DNA of 25,344 nt from Lachnospiraceae bacterium (GTDB lineage: Bacteria; Bacillota; Clostridia; Lachnospirales; Lachnospiraceae): contig JAJPYH010000280.1 in NCBI GenBank assembly GCA_021205045.1, forward strand, positions 1 through 25,344, in the 5' to 3' direction. The notes beneath the pieces were generated by a model. That model was not told the DNA's origin and did not search any database. It was given only the letters and a program-made list of their open reading frames with translations. Numbering within the stretch: the first letter of the stretch is position 1; every line of letters begins with the position of its first letter. Below are positions 1 to 7,322 of this stretch, piece by piece. A program made the translations under genes and the position numbers.

Positions 1-37
1 TATAGCACAAAAGCCATTATTTGGCCAGTTATTTATT

Positions 38-1912
38 TTATGTTATACTAGTCTCGGATGCCACCAGGTTCCACAGATGGCACACCTCTGTCTGTCCGAT
101 ACGATGAATACGGCCAAATCTCTGTTCTAGGCGATTCGGATTCCATGGGAGATCATAATTGATCATCAGATGCGCCCGCTGCAGGTTGACACCTTCTCCC
201 GCGGCATCCGTGGCGATCAGGATCCGGACTCCCACATCCTGTTTGAACAGTTCTTCCACTTTCCGGCGCTCATCCCGAAGCATCCCGCCATGAATGGTCA
301 CGACGGCTTCATCATTTCCGAGCAAAGACCGTATCTTACCGGCCAGATAATTCAGGGTATCTTTATGTTCGGTAAAGATGATCAGTTTCTCCCTCTGACC
401 GTCTTCTCCAAACATTGCTTCCTTATCCTGAAGCAGCCTGGACAGCTCATCCCACTTTCGATCTACGCCGCTCGCCCGGACGTCATTTGCCATATTTTCC
501 AGACGTTTCAGTGTCCGGATCTCCGCTTCCAGTTCCGCAATCGTAGCCGCCGCAGATGCGTGATCCACGACCTGCTCTTCCATCTGCTCCTGCTCCTCTG
601 CGGGCAGATCATCCTCATCCATATCATCCCATTCGGAATTCCGATATTCCGCAGCTCTCTTCCCCAGCCGCTCCTCAGCCAGCCTGTGTTCCAGGCGCTC
701 GCGTCTGCGTCGAAGTGACTGATAAATAGCTTCCGGAGAGGACGCCAGACGGCGCTGCAGAATCGTCAGCGCAAATCCGACTGTATTTTTACGTTCATTA
801 TTCAAATTATCCGCGCGGTTAAATTCTTCCTGCACATACTCTGTCACAGCCTGGTAAAGCTTCGATTCCTGTGGAGAAAGACTGTAATTAACCGTATAGG
901 CAATGCGCTCCGGGAACAGAGGCTTGCCATCAAATTTCAACAGTTCTTCTTTTACCAGCCGGCGCATCACATCACTGACATCCACTGCCTGCTGCGACGA
1001 ATGATGCGTTCCCTCAAAGCGATCCGGATCCACCAACGACAGAAACAGATGGAAATCCTCTTCTTTTCCATTATGCGGCGTCGCAGTCAACAGCAGGAAA
1101 TTTCTTGTGATATTCGATAACAGCCGTCCAAGCTGAAAGCGTCTGGTGTATTTTACTTCTCCGCCCCATACCGTCGCGGACATTTTATGCGCCTCATCCA
1201 CAACGATCAGATCCCACTCGGAGACCTTCAGCTTCTCCTGCAATTCTTCATTCCTGGCCAGCTTATCCAGCCGACAAATACAGCGATCCACTTCCGTAAA
1301 AATATTTCCGGTCACAGCGGACTCCATCCGGTCATTGGTCAGAATTTCAAATTTCAGATGGAACTTTGAAAACAGTTCATCCTGCCACTGCTCCGCCAGA
1401 CTTCCAGGCGAAACAATCAGGCATCTTTTCAGATCACCCCTGGCCATCAGTTCCTTAATGTACAGGCCGGTCATAATCGTTTTTCCTGCTCCCGGATCAT
1501 CCGCCAGCACATAGCGCAGCGGCACCCTCGGCAGCATTTCCTGATAAACCGCGGAAATCTGATGCGGGAGCGGCTCCACAGCCGATGTATGCACAGCCAG
1601 ATACGGATCAAACAAATGAGCCAAGCTGATACGGTATGCCTCCGATGCCAGCTTCATCTGCTCCGCGTCCGCATCGAAGCTCCAGGGCAGATGCTTCGAC
1701 AGCACTTCAAGTCCTGGCTCGCTCTCCCTGTAAAGTAGCTGCGTTCCCGGAACTCCCCGCGTATCTTTATATGTAATTTCCAGCACATTGCTGCCATACC
1801 ACAGAACCGCAACAATGCTGACCGGCTCATTGCCCACAATGCCCTTCACTGTACTTCCGACAGTGATATCTTCTAATTTGTTCATTTTCAGCAATCGCTC
1901 CCAGTTTGTCAA
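38..1912 (-). pseudogene. SNF2-family DEAD/DEAH helicase, 3'-truncated
   Basis: This 624-aa protein has an N-terminal beta-rich region (about 1-75), then a superfamily 2 ATPase. Visible motifs are Walker A DDPGAGKT (138-145), Walker B DEAH (239-242), the LLLTATPHNG motif, and the C-terminal helicase lobe ending in RFGRIHRIGQ (to about 607). The family, as seen in DISARM-like and other phage-defence islands, normally continues several hundred residues past HRIGQ. Here the protein stops 17 residues later in the tail SETSIT, where relatives read on (SETREG-like). The DNA becomes very A+T-rich from about position 52 down, so the 3' end was probably replaced by recombination or a mobile element. 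The TTG start at 1912 is chosen because an AAGGA site lies just upstream and the N-terminus MTNWERLL fits the family. It follows the HTH gene and is probably co-transcribed with it. The motor core looks intact but the missing C-terminal part makes function doubtful. Confidence 0.85.
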
Positions 1913-1954
1913 CTTATCCTTATATTAGCATAACGGATGTACCATAAAACGGAC

Positions 1955-2143
1955 TCAGATTGCGCTCTTTCCGCTTTTTATCCACTCATCCAGCTCCGAC
2001 CTTTTAAATTTCCACAGCTTTCCAACCTTATGCGCCGGAATATCTGTTTTCTTTATCCAGTTTCGCACTGTATCTTTTGTAACACCCATATATGCAGCGG
2101 CTTCTTCCAGATTAATCCAGTTGTCCTGATACACTTCGCTCAT
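1955..2143 (-). CDS. Excisionase/MerR-type helix-turn-helix protein
   Basis: This 62-aa protein is a single winged HTH of the excisionase (HTH_17) type. It has the hallmark LEEAAAYMGVTKDTVRNWIKK recognition region and a C-terminal KLWKFKRSELDEWI wing. AAGGAG lies about 8 nt before the ATG. The next gene on the strand, the SNF2 helicase, starts 42 nt downstream, so the two probably form one operon. In Firmicutes, very similar small HTH proteins commonly head operons with SNF2 helicases and DNA methylases in defence islands (family knowledge). Its likely role is autoregulation of this operon, possibly through the inverted repeat at 2252-2296 (inference). Confidence 0.85.
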   Translation of the reverse strand: MSEVYQDNWINLEEAAAYMGVTKDTVRNWIKKTDIPAHKVGKLWKFKRSELDEWIKSGKSAI

Positions 2144-2185
2144 ATTTCCGTCTCCTTAAAAAATTTCAACGTGCCACTAACCTAC

Positions 2186-2215
2186 ACTATACCAGACATG
2201 GATTCCTTTCGTCAA
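2186..2215 (-). promoter_or_regulatory. Sigma-A promoter for the HTH-helicase operon
   Basis: On the minus strand TTGACG (2215-2210) and TATAGT (2191-2186) are separated by 18 nt. This sits about 45 nt upstream of the HTH start codon and just downstream of the parAB-operon terminator, so it gives the HTH-helicase pair its own promoter. Each box is 5/6 of consensus. Confidence 0.7.
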
Positions 2216-2251
2216 CTTGTTTTCCTATGATTTGATGGTAATTTGGGTTGA

Positions 2252-2296
2252 TTTTCATAATTGTTTTGTTGCATTTCAACAAAACAATTATGAAAA
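2252..2296. repeat. Perfect 20-bp inverted repeat, candidate operator
   Basis: Two arms, 2252-2271 and 2277-2296, are exact reverse complements around the 5-nt loop CATTT. The arms are A+T-rich (TTTTCATAATTGTTTTGTTG) with no G+C-rich core, so this is a poor terminator. It lies about 37 bp upstream of the -35 box of the HTH promoter and downstream of the parAB-operon terminator. It may be an operator for the HTH protein or ParB, or a recombination or centromere-like site. The role is inferred from position only. Confidence 0.8.
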
Positions 2297-2331
2297 AACA
2301 CAGTAAAGCCTCACATCTATTTGTTTCCACC

Positions 2332-2368
2332 ACGAAAAGAAGCGCTACCGGATTCTTCCGATAGCGCT
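2332..2368 (-). terminator. Intrinsic terminator after the SymE-ParA-ParB operon
   Basis: AGCGCTA (2341-2347) pairs with TAGCGCT (2362-2368), and an inner CGG pairs with CCG. On the minus strand the stem is followed by the T-rich tract TTCTTTTCG. It begins 6 nt after the stop of the small gene at 2374, which is the right place to end that operon. Confidence 0.75.
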
Positions 2369-2373
2369 GCTCC

Positions 2374-2667
2374 TTATTCCTGTATTCTCTTTCCACTGCC
2401 GCGTCTGCCGTTCATCTGAAACCTGTCATGCTTGCGGATGCTCCTTATCGCCTGTCGCAGGGTATTGCTCCGTCCATGCTGATGATAAGGATGAGAAACC
2501 TTATGTTTATGAAATATCACACAGCTTCCCGGCAGCGGATATTCCGGATTATGGATATACCACACATGCCCTGTATTCTTTGACATTACCGTAACATCAT
2601 AATCATCCACATGGATGATGGCGAAATAATCCGGATCCAGGCATTGTAAATCTTCCTTATGAAACAT
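2374..2667 (-). CDS. Small integrative-element protein of unknown function
   Basis: This 97-aa protein starts at MFHKEDLQCLDPDYF. Its ATG at 2667 overlaps the end of parB by 11 nt, which implies translational coupling. The chain is rich in Asp, Tyr and His, with the central pattern YDVTVMSKNTGHVWYIHNPE, then FHKHKVSHPYHQHG, then a basic tail (RQAIRSIRKHD). I recall similar small proteins next to ParA/ParB genes of conjugative elements in Clostridia, but no function is known to me. The histidine cluster could bind metal (inference). An upstream in-frame start is possible, but the coupled ATG is better supported. Confidence 0.7.
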   Translation of the reverse strand: MFHKEDLQCLDPDYFAIIHVDDYDVTVMSKNTGHVWYIHNPEYPLPGSCVIFHKHKVSHPYHQHGRSNTLRQAIRSIRKHDRFQMNGRRGSGKRIQE

Positions 2668-3631
2668 TCTCTGTCCTCTCTCCGAAATACTGCTCCAGAG
2701 CCTTTTCCAGAACCCCCGGCACATCTGCCGCTGCTGTATCTGAAAAATATCTCCGGAATGTCTCTGCCGACAATTTTACACTGACCATAGCGTTCTGCTT
2801 TTTCGGCTCCTGCCGGAACGCCTCCTCTGCATTTTCTTTTGTAAGTTTCCCAGCCAGTTTTCTGAATCCCGCTGCCTGTTTTGCCTGAATCTTCCGTCCT
2901 TCTGTCTCAGATGCATGATAGATCAGTTTCTGTTCCACATCCGATAAATAAGACAGATCTACAGCCGCCACCAGCGGCAGTGCCCCGGTATCCACGGCAG
3001 TCTTAAATTCCGGGATCAGCATATTCAGCCGCATATAGCGGGCGATATTTCTTCCTGTCATCCCATACTCATCCCCAAGCCCGTCGCGGCTTCTCTGAGA
3101 CTTGTGGACATCATGTCCACAAGTCCCGCTCATGTCTTCCAGTGCAGTGATTTCACGCAGGATATCATTCCGTTTTTCCTGACTGCTGATCTTCTCGTAA
3201 CGCTCCGTCAGGACCGCCGCCTTTTCCGATGGAAGCAGATCCGCAAAGGATCTCTGCACAAGATTTGTCTCAATCACATAGACATAAGCATCTTCCTCTG
3301 ACAGTCCATCCTTCACAATCGCCGGAATCTCTTTCAATCCTGCAAGTCTGGCTGCATTTACCCGATTATGCCCCGCCAGCATTTCATATCCGTTTTTCTC
3401 CACCCGCACAATCACCGGATTCAGGATCCCATGCTCCCGGATGCTTTCCACCATGTCATCCAGGCGTTCTCCTTCATAGAGGCGGAATGGATGATCATGA
3501 AACGACTTAATTTTTTCAATCGGAAGCATCATAATTTTATTCTGCGCCACGGCCTCTTCCACAGCCATATCCTCAGTCAACAGATCCAGCGCATCCTGAA
3601 ACACCTTCCTTTTCGGTGCATTCGCTTTCAT
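2657..3631 (-). CDS. parB: ParB/Spo0J-family partition protein
   Basis: This 324-aa protein has an N-terminal ParB nuclease-like domain: LPIEKIKSFHDHPFRLYEGE, then LAGHNRVNAARLAGL (the equivalent of the GHRR box), then IETNLVQRSFADLLPSEKA. A central HTH-containing region includes YGMTGRNIARYMRLN, followed by a C-terminal coiled or dimerisation part. The start ATG at 3631 is chosen for the strong GGAGG about 10 nt upstream. It lies inside the 3' end of parA (59-nt overlap). It belongs to the SymE-ParA-ParB-small protein operon and should bind a centromere site and segregate or stabilise the element. A 27-bp palindrome lies within its own coding sequence. The family is clear; plasmid versus integrated-element origin is inferred. 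Confidence 0.9.
   Translation of the reverse strand: MKANAPKRKVFQDALDLLTEDMAVEEAVAQNKIMMLPIEKIKSFHDHPFRLYEGERLDDMVESIREHGILNPVIVRVEKNGYEMLAGHNRVNAARLAGLKEIPAIVKDGLSEEDAYVYVIETNLVQRSFADLLPSEKAAVLTERYEKISSQEKRNDILREITALEDMSGTCGHDVHKSQRSRDGLGDEYGMTGRNIARYMRLNMLIPEFKTAVDTGALPLVAAVDLSYLSDVEQKLIYHASETEGRKIQAKQAAGFRKLAGKLTKENAEEAFRQEPKKQNAMVSVKLSAETFRRYFSDTAAADVPGVLEKALEQYFGERTENVS
3099..3125. repeat. 27-bp palindrome inside parB
   Basis: GACTTGTGGACAT (3099-3111) and its exact reverse complement (3113-3125) flank a single central base at 3112. It encodes the GTCGHDVHKS region of ParB, between the nuclease-like domain and the HTH. The symmetry is exact over 13 bp per arm and typical of a dimeric DNA-binding site. 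A parS-like role is a guess; it does not match the Spo0J parS consensus. Confidence 0.75.
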
Positions 3632-4406
3632 TTCCGACCACCTCCCTCGCCAGATTTCGATATGCTGTACACGCCTTGCTCCCCGGAGCATATTCCAGAA
3701 GCGGCTCACTGTAATAAATGGATTCCCCCGCCTTAACTGTATTCGGGATCACGCTCCGGAAAATGCGGATCTGTCCCTCAAAAGTCTCTGTCACCTGCTC
3801 CGTGATCACTTTGCAGAGATTTGTTCTGACGTCACACATGGTAAGCAGAATCCCCGCAATTTCCAGTCTGTCATTCAGGCGGCTCCGAACCTTCTTTACC
3901 GTCCGGATAAAATCCTGCAGGCCCATCATCGCCAGCAGCTGCGGGTTCACCGCAATCAGAACTTCATCAGCCGCTGTCAGCGCATTGATGGTCAGTGTTC
4001 CAAGCGAAGGGCAGGTATCCAGAATTATATAATCGTATCGCTCTCTCAGGGGCTCCAGGATGCCCGAAAGCATCCTTTCCGCACCCATTTCCGTCCGCAG
4101 TCTGCCTTCCACAGCAGAAAGCACCATGGATGACGGAATAAAGTCCACACCATTCCGGCTCCGGATGTAATCCTCCGCATCCGGCAGTTCCTCATCCTCC
4201 AGCCGCTCCATCATCAGATGACCGATTGTAAACGGGACAGCCGCCGTATCCTCAATTCCAAAGCAGGTTGAAAGATTTGCCTGGCTGTCAAAATCCACGG
4301 CCAGAACCTTCTTTCCCATCTCCGCCAGAGAATATGCCAGATTCCAGGAGCTGGCTGTCTTGCCAACTCCCCCTTTGAATGAACCACACATCAGAATCTT
4401 TGCCAT
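3573..4406 (-). CDS. parA: ParA/Soj-family partition ATPase
   Basis: This 277-aa deviant-Walker ATPase has the P-loop FKGGVGKTASSWNLA near the N-terminus, Walker A' VDFDSQANLS and Walker B YIILDTCPSLGTLTINAL. It ends with the usual VIPNTVKAGESI and YAPGSKACTAYRNLAREV blocks. The ATG at 4406 shares one base with the stop of the upstream SymE-like gene; a GTG one codon earlier is also possible. With ParB it should form a segregation or stabilisation pair for the mobile element. No DNA-binding N-terminal extension is present, so this is a short ParA type. Confidence 0.92.
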   Translation of the reverse strand: MAKILMCGSFKGGVGKTASSWNLAYSLAEMGKKVLAVDFDSQANLSTCFGIEDTAAVPFTIGHLMMERLEDEELPDAEDYIRSRNGVDFIPSSMVLSAVEGRLRTEMGAERMLSGILEPLRERYDYIILDTCPSLGTLTINALTAADEVLIAVNPQLLAMMGLQDFIRTVKKVRSRLNDRLEIAGILLTMCDVRTNLCKVITEQVTETFEGQIRIFRSVIPNTVKAGESIYYSEPLLEYAPGSKACTAYRNLAREVVGNESECTEKEGVSGCAGSVD

Positions 4407-4666
4407 CACTTATTCCCCCTTCCGTATCTGACTTCCTTCTCAGCCACACAGCAGGCCGGCATCTGCGCCTCCGCTGTTTCTGCATCCATCCGCGTGATCG
4501 TCAGCTTTCCATCCTCACACTGCACCTGGATCTGCGTCCCGATTTCAAATCCCATCATCTCCAGCCACTGTCCTTTGAGCGTGATCGTCGGCGTTGCCTT
4601 GTACTTATATCCGCTCTGCTCATAAACCTTCATGTTTCTCGTCGTCTTCACATTTCTCGTTGCCAT
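4406..4666 (-). CDS. SymE/AbrB-like small protein at the head of the par operon
   Basis: This 86-aa protein has the core YKATPTITLKGQWLEMMGFEIGTQIQVQCEDGKLTIT, which matches the swapped-hairpin beta-barrel of SymE-type and AbrB/MazE-like proteins. AAAGGAGT lies about 8 nt upstream of the ATG. Its stop is directly coupled to parA. SymE was described as an SOS-induced RNA-targeting toxin; in element-borne par operons such proteins may equally be DNA-binding regulators. The family is fairly certain from the pattern, the activity is not. Confidence 0.75.
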   Translation of the reverse strand: MATRNVKTTRNMKVYEQSGYKYKATPTITLKGQWLEMMGFEIGTQIQVQCEDGKLTITRMDAETAEAQMPACCVAEKEVRYGRGNK

Positions 4667-4714
4667 AGATTTGACTCCTTTCAGATTTGCATTCTTCGTA
4701 GAATTTCAGATGTT

Positions 4715-4759
4715 TCACGGTTTCCATCTTCCCAAGCCGTTTTTCATGTGCACTCCCAT
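4715..4759 (-). other. Possible 14-codon leader peptide ahead of the par operon
   Basis: The short frame MGVHMKNGLGRWKP has an excellent AGGAGGTGG ribosome site about 5 nt upstream and stops 48 nt before the SymE-like start. It may be a leader peptide or only a relic of recombination. No conservation evidence is available here. Confidence 0.3.
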
Positions 4760-4793
4760 AGGCACCACCTCCTCCAAGCGCTTTCCGCATACG

Positions 4794-4836
4794 AAAAAAG
4801 CTGCTGACACGTAATTTTCTTACGCATCAACAGCTT
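4794..4836 (-). terminator. Intrinsic terminator of rlmD
   Basis: Arms 4798-4814 and 4820-4836 form a 17-bp stem with three G-U wobbles and a 5-nt loop. On the minus strand the stem runs directly into six T residues (4799-4794). It starts 32 nt after the rlmD stop and separates rlmD transcription from the mobile-element genes. Confidence 0.85.
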
Positions 4837-4867
4837 CCGCTTTGATTCAGTGTACTATTTTCGACAT

Positions 4868-6343
4868 TTATTCAGGTTTTTCTTTATTTTCTGCATTATC
4901 CCTGATCCGGTAATAATCTTCCATATCAATCCCGATCTTCACCGTAGCGTCAGGTTTCGGCAGACGGTGGTTGCCCAAGAGACACACAGTCTCCACATTC
5001 CCGGTCCAGCTGAACTGGTCCACGCAGCACCCCCGCTCCGCCTCATACCCGGCTGCCAGAAAGGCCTCCAGGTCTCTGGCCAGACTGGTGGGCTTGCAGG
5101 AAATGTACAGAATATGCTCCACGCCGTAGGCCAGAAGCTTCTGCAGAGCCTTTGGGTGGACGCCGTTCCGGGGCGGGTCCAGGATAATCAGGTCGGGCTT
5201 TTCGGGGATGGTATCCAGAACCTTGAGCACGTCTCCGGCTAAGAAAGTGCAGTTGGTCAGGCCGTTTAAGGCGGCGTTTTCCCTGGCTGCCTCCACCGCT
5301 TCCTCCACGATCTCCACACCGATGACCTGTTCTGCCGCGGGGGCCATCAGCTGGGCGATGGTGCCGGTGCCGCTGTACAGGTCAAAGACGGTTCCCGTGC
5401 CGCCGCCGGATTCCTGAATGTAGCGGCGCGCCGTGGAATAAAGTACCTCCGCCCCAAAGGAATTGGTCTGAAAAAAGGAGAAGGTGGAAATTTTGAAGGT
5501 CAGACCCAATAATTTCTCATAGATAAAATCCCGCCCGAACAGAACGGTGGTTTCATCGCTTTGCACTGTATCGGCCACGGAATCGTTGCGGATGTGCAGA
5601 ATGCCTTGAATGGTGCCGGAAAGAGGCAGAGACAACAGCATATCCCGGTAATCAGCCACCGTCTGCGAATCCGCCGCAAGCTCTCCGCTGGTGACCAGCG
5701 CGATGAGGATTTCTCCCGTGGCGTTGGCCTTTCTCACCAGCAGATGGCGCAGCGCCCCCGTGTGACGGGCTCTGTGGTAGTAGCTGACCTGTCTCTCCTG
5801 AAAAAAAGACAGCGTGGCGGTCAGGATATCCCGGTAGTCCTGGTCCACAATCTGACAATCCGTAACCGTGACCACATCATAAAAGCTGCCCCTTTTGTGC
5901 ATGCCCAGGGAAAGGGGACCGTCCTTATATTCATCCCCGAAGGTGAACTCCATTTTGTTGCGGTATCCGAAGGGATGCTCCGCATGGAAAATACCCTCCC
6001 AGCGGATTTCCTTTTCCTGTGCCTTTAACGGCTCCGCCAGCAGTCGCTTCACCTGCTCTTCCTTGATATGCAGCTGTTCTTCGTATGGCAGGTTTAAATA
6101 AGTGCAGCCTCCGCAGAGGCCAAAATGAGGGCAGGGAGCCGGAACCTGCTCCAAAGCAGGAGCAATGACCTCCTGTAAGCTTCCCTCCGCCTTCCCGCTG
6201 CGCAGCTTATTGACGCGGAAAGAGACAGTCTGCCCGGGAAGGGTATTTTTGACAATGCATGTGCGGCCATCCACATGCAGGATTCCCTTATTGGGGAAGT
6301 CCACGCGCTCCACCGTGCCCTGATGAATTTCACCTTTTTTCAT
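4868..6343 (-). CDS. rlmD: 23S rRNA (uracil-5-)-methyltransferase, RlmD/RumA family
   Basis: This 491-aa enzyme makes 5-methyluridine in 23S rRNA using S-adenosylmethionine. An N-terminal TRAM domain (about 1-60) is followed by iron-sulfur cysteines in CPHFGLCGGCTYLNL, the SAM-binding motif FDLYSGTGTIAQLM, the catalytic-base region IILDPPRNGVHP, and the nucleophile Cys in YISCKP. The ATG at 6343 is preferred over an upstream in-frame ATG because of a GAGGA site and the usual family N-terminus. After the conserved NVETVCLL motif there is a tail of about 34 residues (KPDATVKIGIDMEDYYRIRD...) ending in a Glu/Lys-rich stretch. Integrative elements are known to insert in this 3' end and can supply a new tail. 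The adjacent par module fits that pattern, but the att site has not been shown. Confidence 0.93.
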   Translation of the reverse strand: MKKGEIHQGTVERVDFPNKGILHVDGRTCIVKNTLPGQTVSFRVNKLRSGKAEGSLQEVIAPALEQVPAPCPHFGLCGGCTYLNLPYEEQLHIKEEQVKRLLAEPLKAQEKEIRWEGIFHAEHPFGYRNKMEFTFGDEYKDGPLSLGMHKRGSFYDVVTVTDCQIVDQDYRDILTATLSFFQERQVSYYHRARHTGALRHLLVRKANATGEILIALVTSGELAADSQTVADYRDMLLSLPLSGTIQGILHIRNDSVADTVQSDETTVLFGRDFIYEKLLGLTFKISTFSFFQTNSFGAEVLYSTARRYIQESGGGTGTVFDLYSGTGTIAQLMAPAAEQVIGVEIVEEAVEAARENAALNGLTNCTFLAGDVLKVLDTIPEKPDLIILDPPRNGVHPKALQKLLAYGVEHILYISCKPTSLARDLEAFLAAGYEAERGCCVDQFSWTGNVETVCLLGNHRLPKPDATVKIGIDMEDYYRIRDNAENKEKPE

Positions 6344-6520
6344 AAAAAATTGTCCTCGTTTCAGTATAGCAGACGACTTCATGTCGTTTATCATCAGCAA
6401 GCCATGTTATCTCATCGCTGCTTTGCAGGAGATCCCATCATTTTCCCTGAAAAATGCACCTTTGCTTTGCCAGAAAATGTACCCTTGCTTCGCTGAAAAC
6501 AAACGTCTCTTAAACACCAC

Positions 6521-6546
6521 AAAAAGGACATATTGCTATGTCCTTT
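6521..6546 (-). terminator. Intrinsic terminator of the acidic membrane protein gene
   Basis: A 10-bp perfect stem (6523-6532 with 6537-6546) has a TTGC loop; on the minus strand it ends in a run of five T. It is 25 nt downstream of the stop at 6572. The opposite strand has only a short T tract, so it acts mainly for the minus-strand gene. Confidence 0.7.
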
Positions 6547-6571
6547 CTGTTTGGCTCACTATAGTTCACTA

Positions 6572-7063
6572 TTAAAAGAATACTTCTTCCGTCTTCTCTT
6601 CTTCCTCAGCAGCCTCTTCCGCCTCTTTTTCCTCAGCGGTCTCTTCTGCTGCAGGCTCTTCTGCGGCCTTTTCCTCTTCCTTCACAGCCTCGGCTGTTTC
6701 CTCAGAAGCAGGAGCCTTCTCTTCGTCGGCAGGCTTTTCCTCAGCAGACTTCTCCTCGTCAGCAGGCTTTTCCTCTGCGGACTTCTCTCCGGCAGCTTTC
6801 TCTTTCTCCGGCTCTTCCCTGTCATCGCCCTCGGTGTACACCACATCCAGCTCGATGTAGGAACTGTCCTCATCATCGTCATCATCAAAGTCATCGAAAT
6901 CGTCGTCATCCGCCCGGAATCTGCTCACCAGCTTATAAACTGCGATGGCAATACCGGCAATCACAACGATGGCTCCGATCACACAAAGAACTGCGGCCAG
7001 TCCTTTATTCTTTTCATCCTTCTCCGCTTTCTTGATGTCTGCGGCCAACTCTTCAATTTTCAT
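6572..7063 (-). CDS. Membrane-anchored acidic Glu/Ala-rich protein
   Basis: This 163-aa protein has a short charged N-terminus (MKIEELAADIKKAEKDEKNK), one hydrophobic segment at about 21-43, and a basic stop-transfer (SRFR). After that comes an extreme acidic run (DDDDFDDFDDDDDED) and a Glu/Ala/Lys-rich low-complexity tail. The tail carries a tandem 11-residue repeat SAEEKPADEEK. The topology is single-span, but which side the tail faces is unclear. An AGGA site lies about 12 nt before the ATG, a slightly long spacing. The gene has its own extended -10 promoter and terminator. I recognise no function; a surface or envelope-associated role is only a guess. Confidence 0.75.
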   Translation of the reverse strand: MKIEELAADIKKAEKDEKNKGLAAVLCVIGAIVVIAGIAIAVYKLVSRFRADDDDFDDFDDDDDEDSSYIELDVVYTEGDDREEPEKEKAAGEKSAEEKPADEEKSAEEKPADEEKAPASEETAEAVKEEEKAAEEPAAEETAEEKEAEEAAEEEEKTEEVFF

Positions 7064-7096
7064 CTTTTAAAGACGTCCTTTCGTTAAATTTTTAAT

Positions 7097-7105
7097 AGTA
7101 TAGCA
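7097..7105 (-). promoter_or_regulatory. Extended -10 promoter for the acidic membrane protein
   Basis: The minus strand reads TGCTATACT, an extended -10 element, about 34 nt upstream of the ATG at 7063. No good -35 box is visible at 17 nt spacing. Confidence 0.5.
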
Positions 7106-7171
7106 TAAAAAGTGAATTCTTACTATAGGATTTTACAATTTTTTTGTTCTGGCAGTGCATGCAAAACAGGT

Positions 7172-7257
7172 GAAAACGCGCATGTGCGGCATGCAGCCCT
7201 GACCCGACTGAAAAATGCGGACAAGGAGAGGCGAAAACGCGCATGCGCGGCATGCAG
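7172..7257. repeat. Two copies of a 25-bp GCATGC-rich repeat, 61 bp apart
   Basis: Copies at 7172-7196 and 7233-7257 differ at one base. The second contains the perfect 12-bp palindrome CGCGCATGCGCG. They lie in the 259-bp space between the acidic protein gene and the end of pcrA, which holds no convincing gene. This may be a dispersed intergenic repeat of the host genome (impression, not verified). Confidence 0.75.
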
Positions 7258-7322
7258 GCCAAGTAAGGTGGTGCATGAAAAACGCTCAACTGGCATTTCA
7301 ATAAGAATACAACTGCAAACTC

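Noticed and set aside
1..52. Weak inverted similarity between the first 50 bp and 25294-25330 (CTAGTA...AACTGGC)
   Set aside because: The shared bases are short and A+T-rich; without longer flanks it cannot be told from chance.
2187..2396. A 69-codon minus-strand frame spanning the 45-bp inverted repeat
   Set aside because: It runs through the terminator and the inverted repeat, lacks a ribosome site and resembles no protein.
4711..4726. TGTTTCACG resembling half of a Spo0J parS site near parA
   Set aside because: Only one half-site matches; the second half is not complementary.
4744..4827. A 27-codon minus-strand frame (MRKKITCQQLF...) between rlmD and the SymE-like gene
   Set aside because: Its start codon lies inside the stem of the rlmD terminator and it has no good ribosome site.
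6447..6494. Possible two-copy 24-bp repeat between rlmD and the acidic protein gene
   Set aside because: The copies align only with a gap and several mismatches; too weak to claim.
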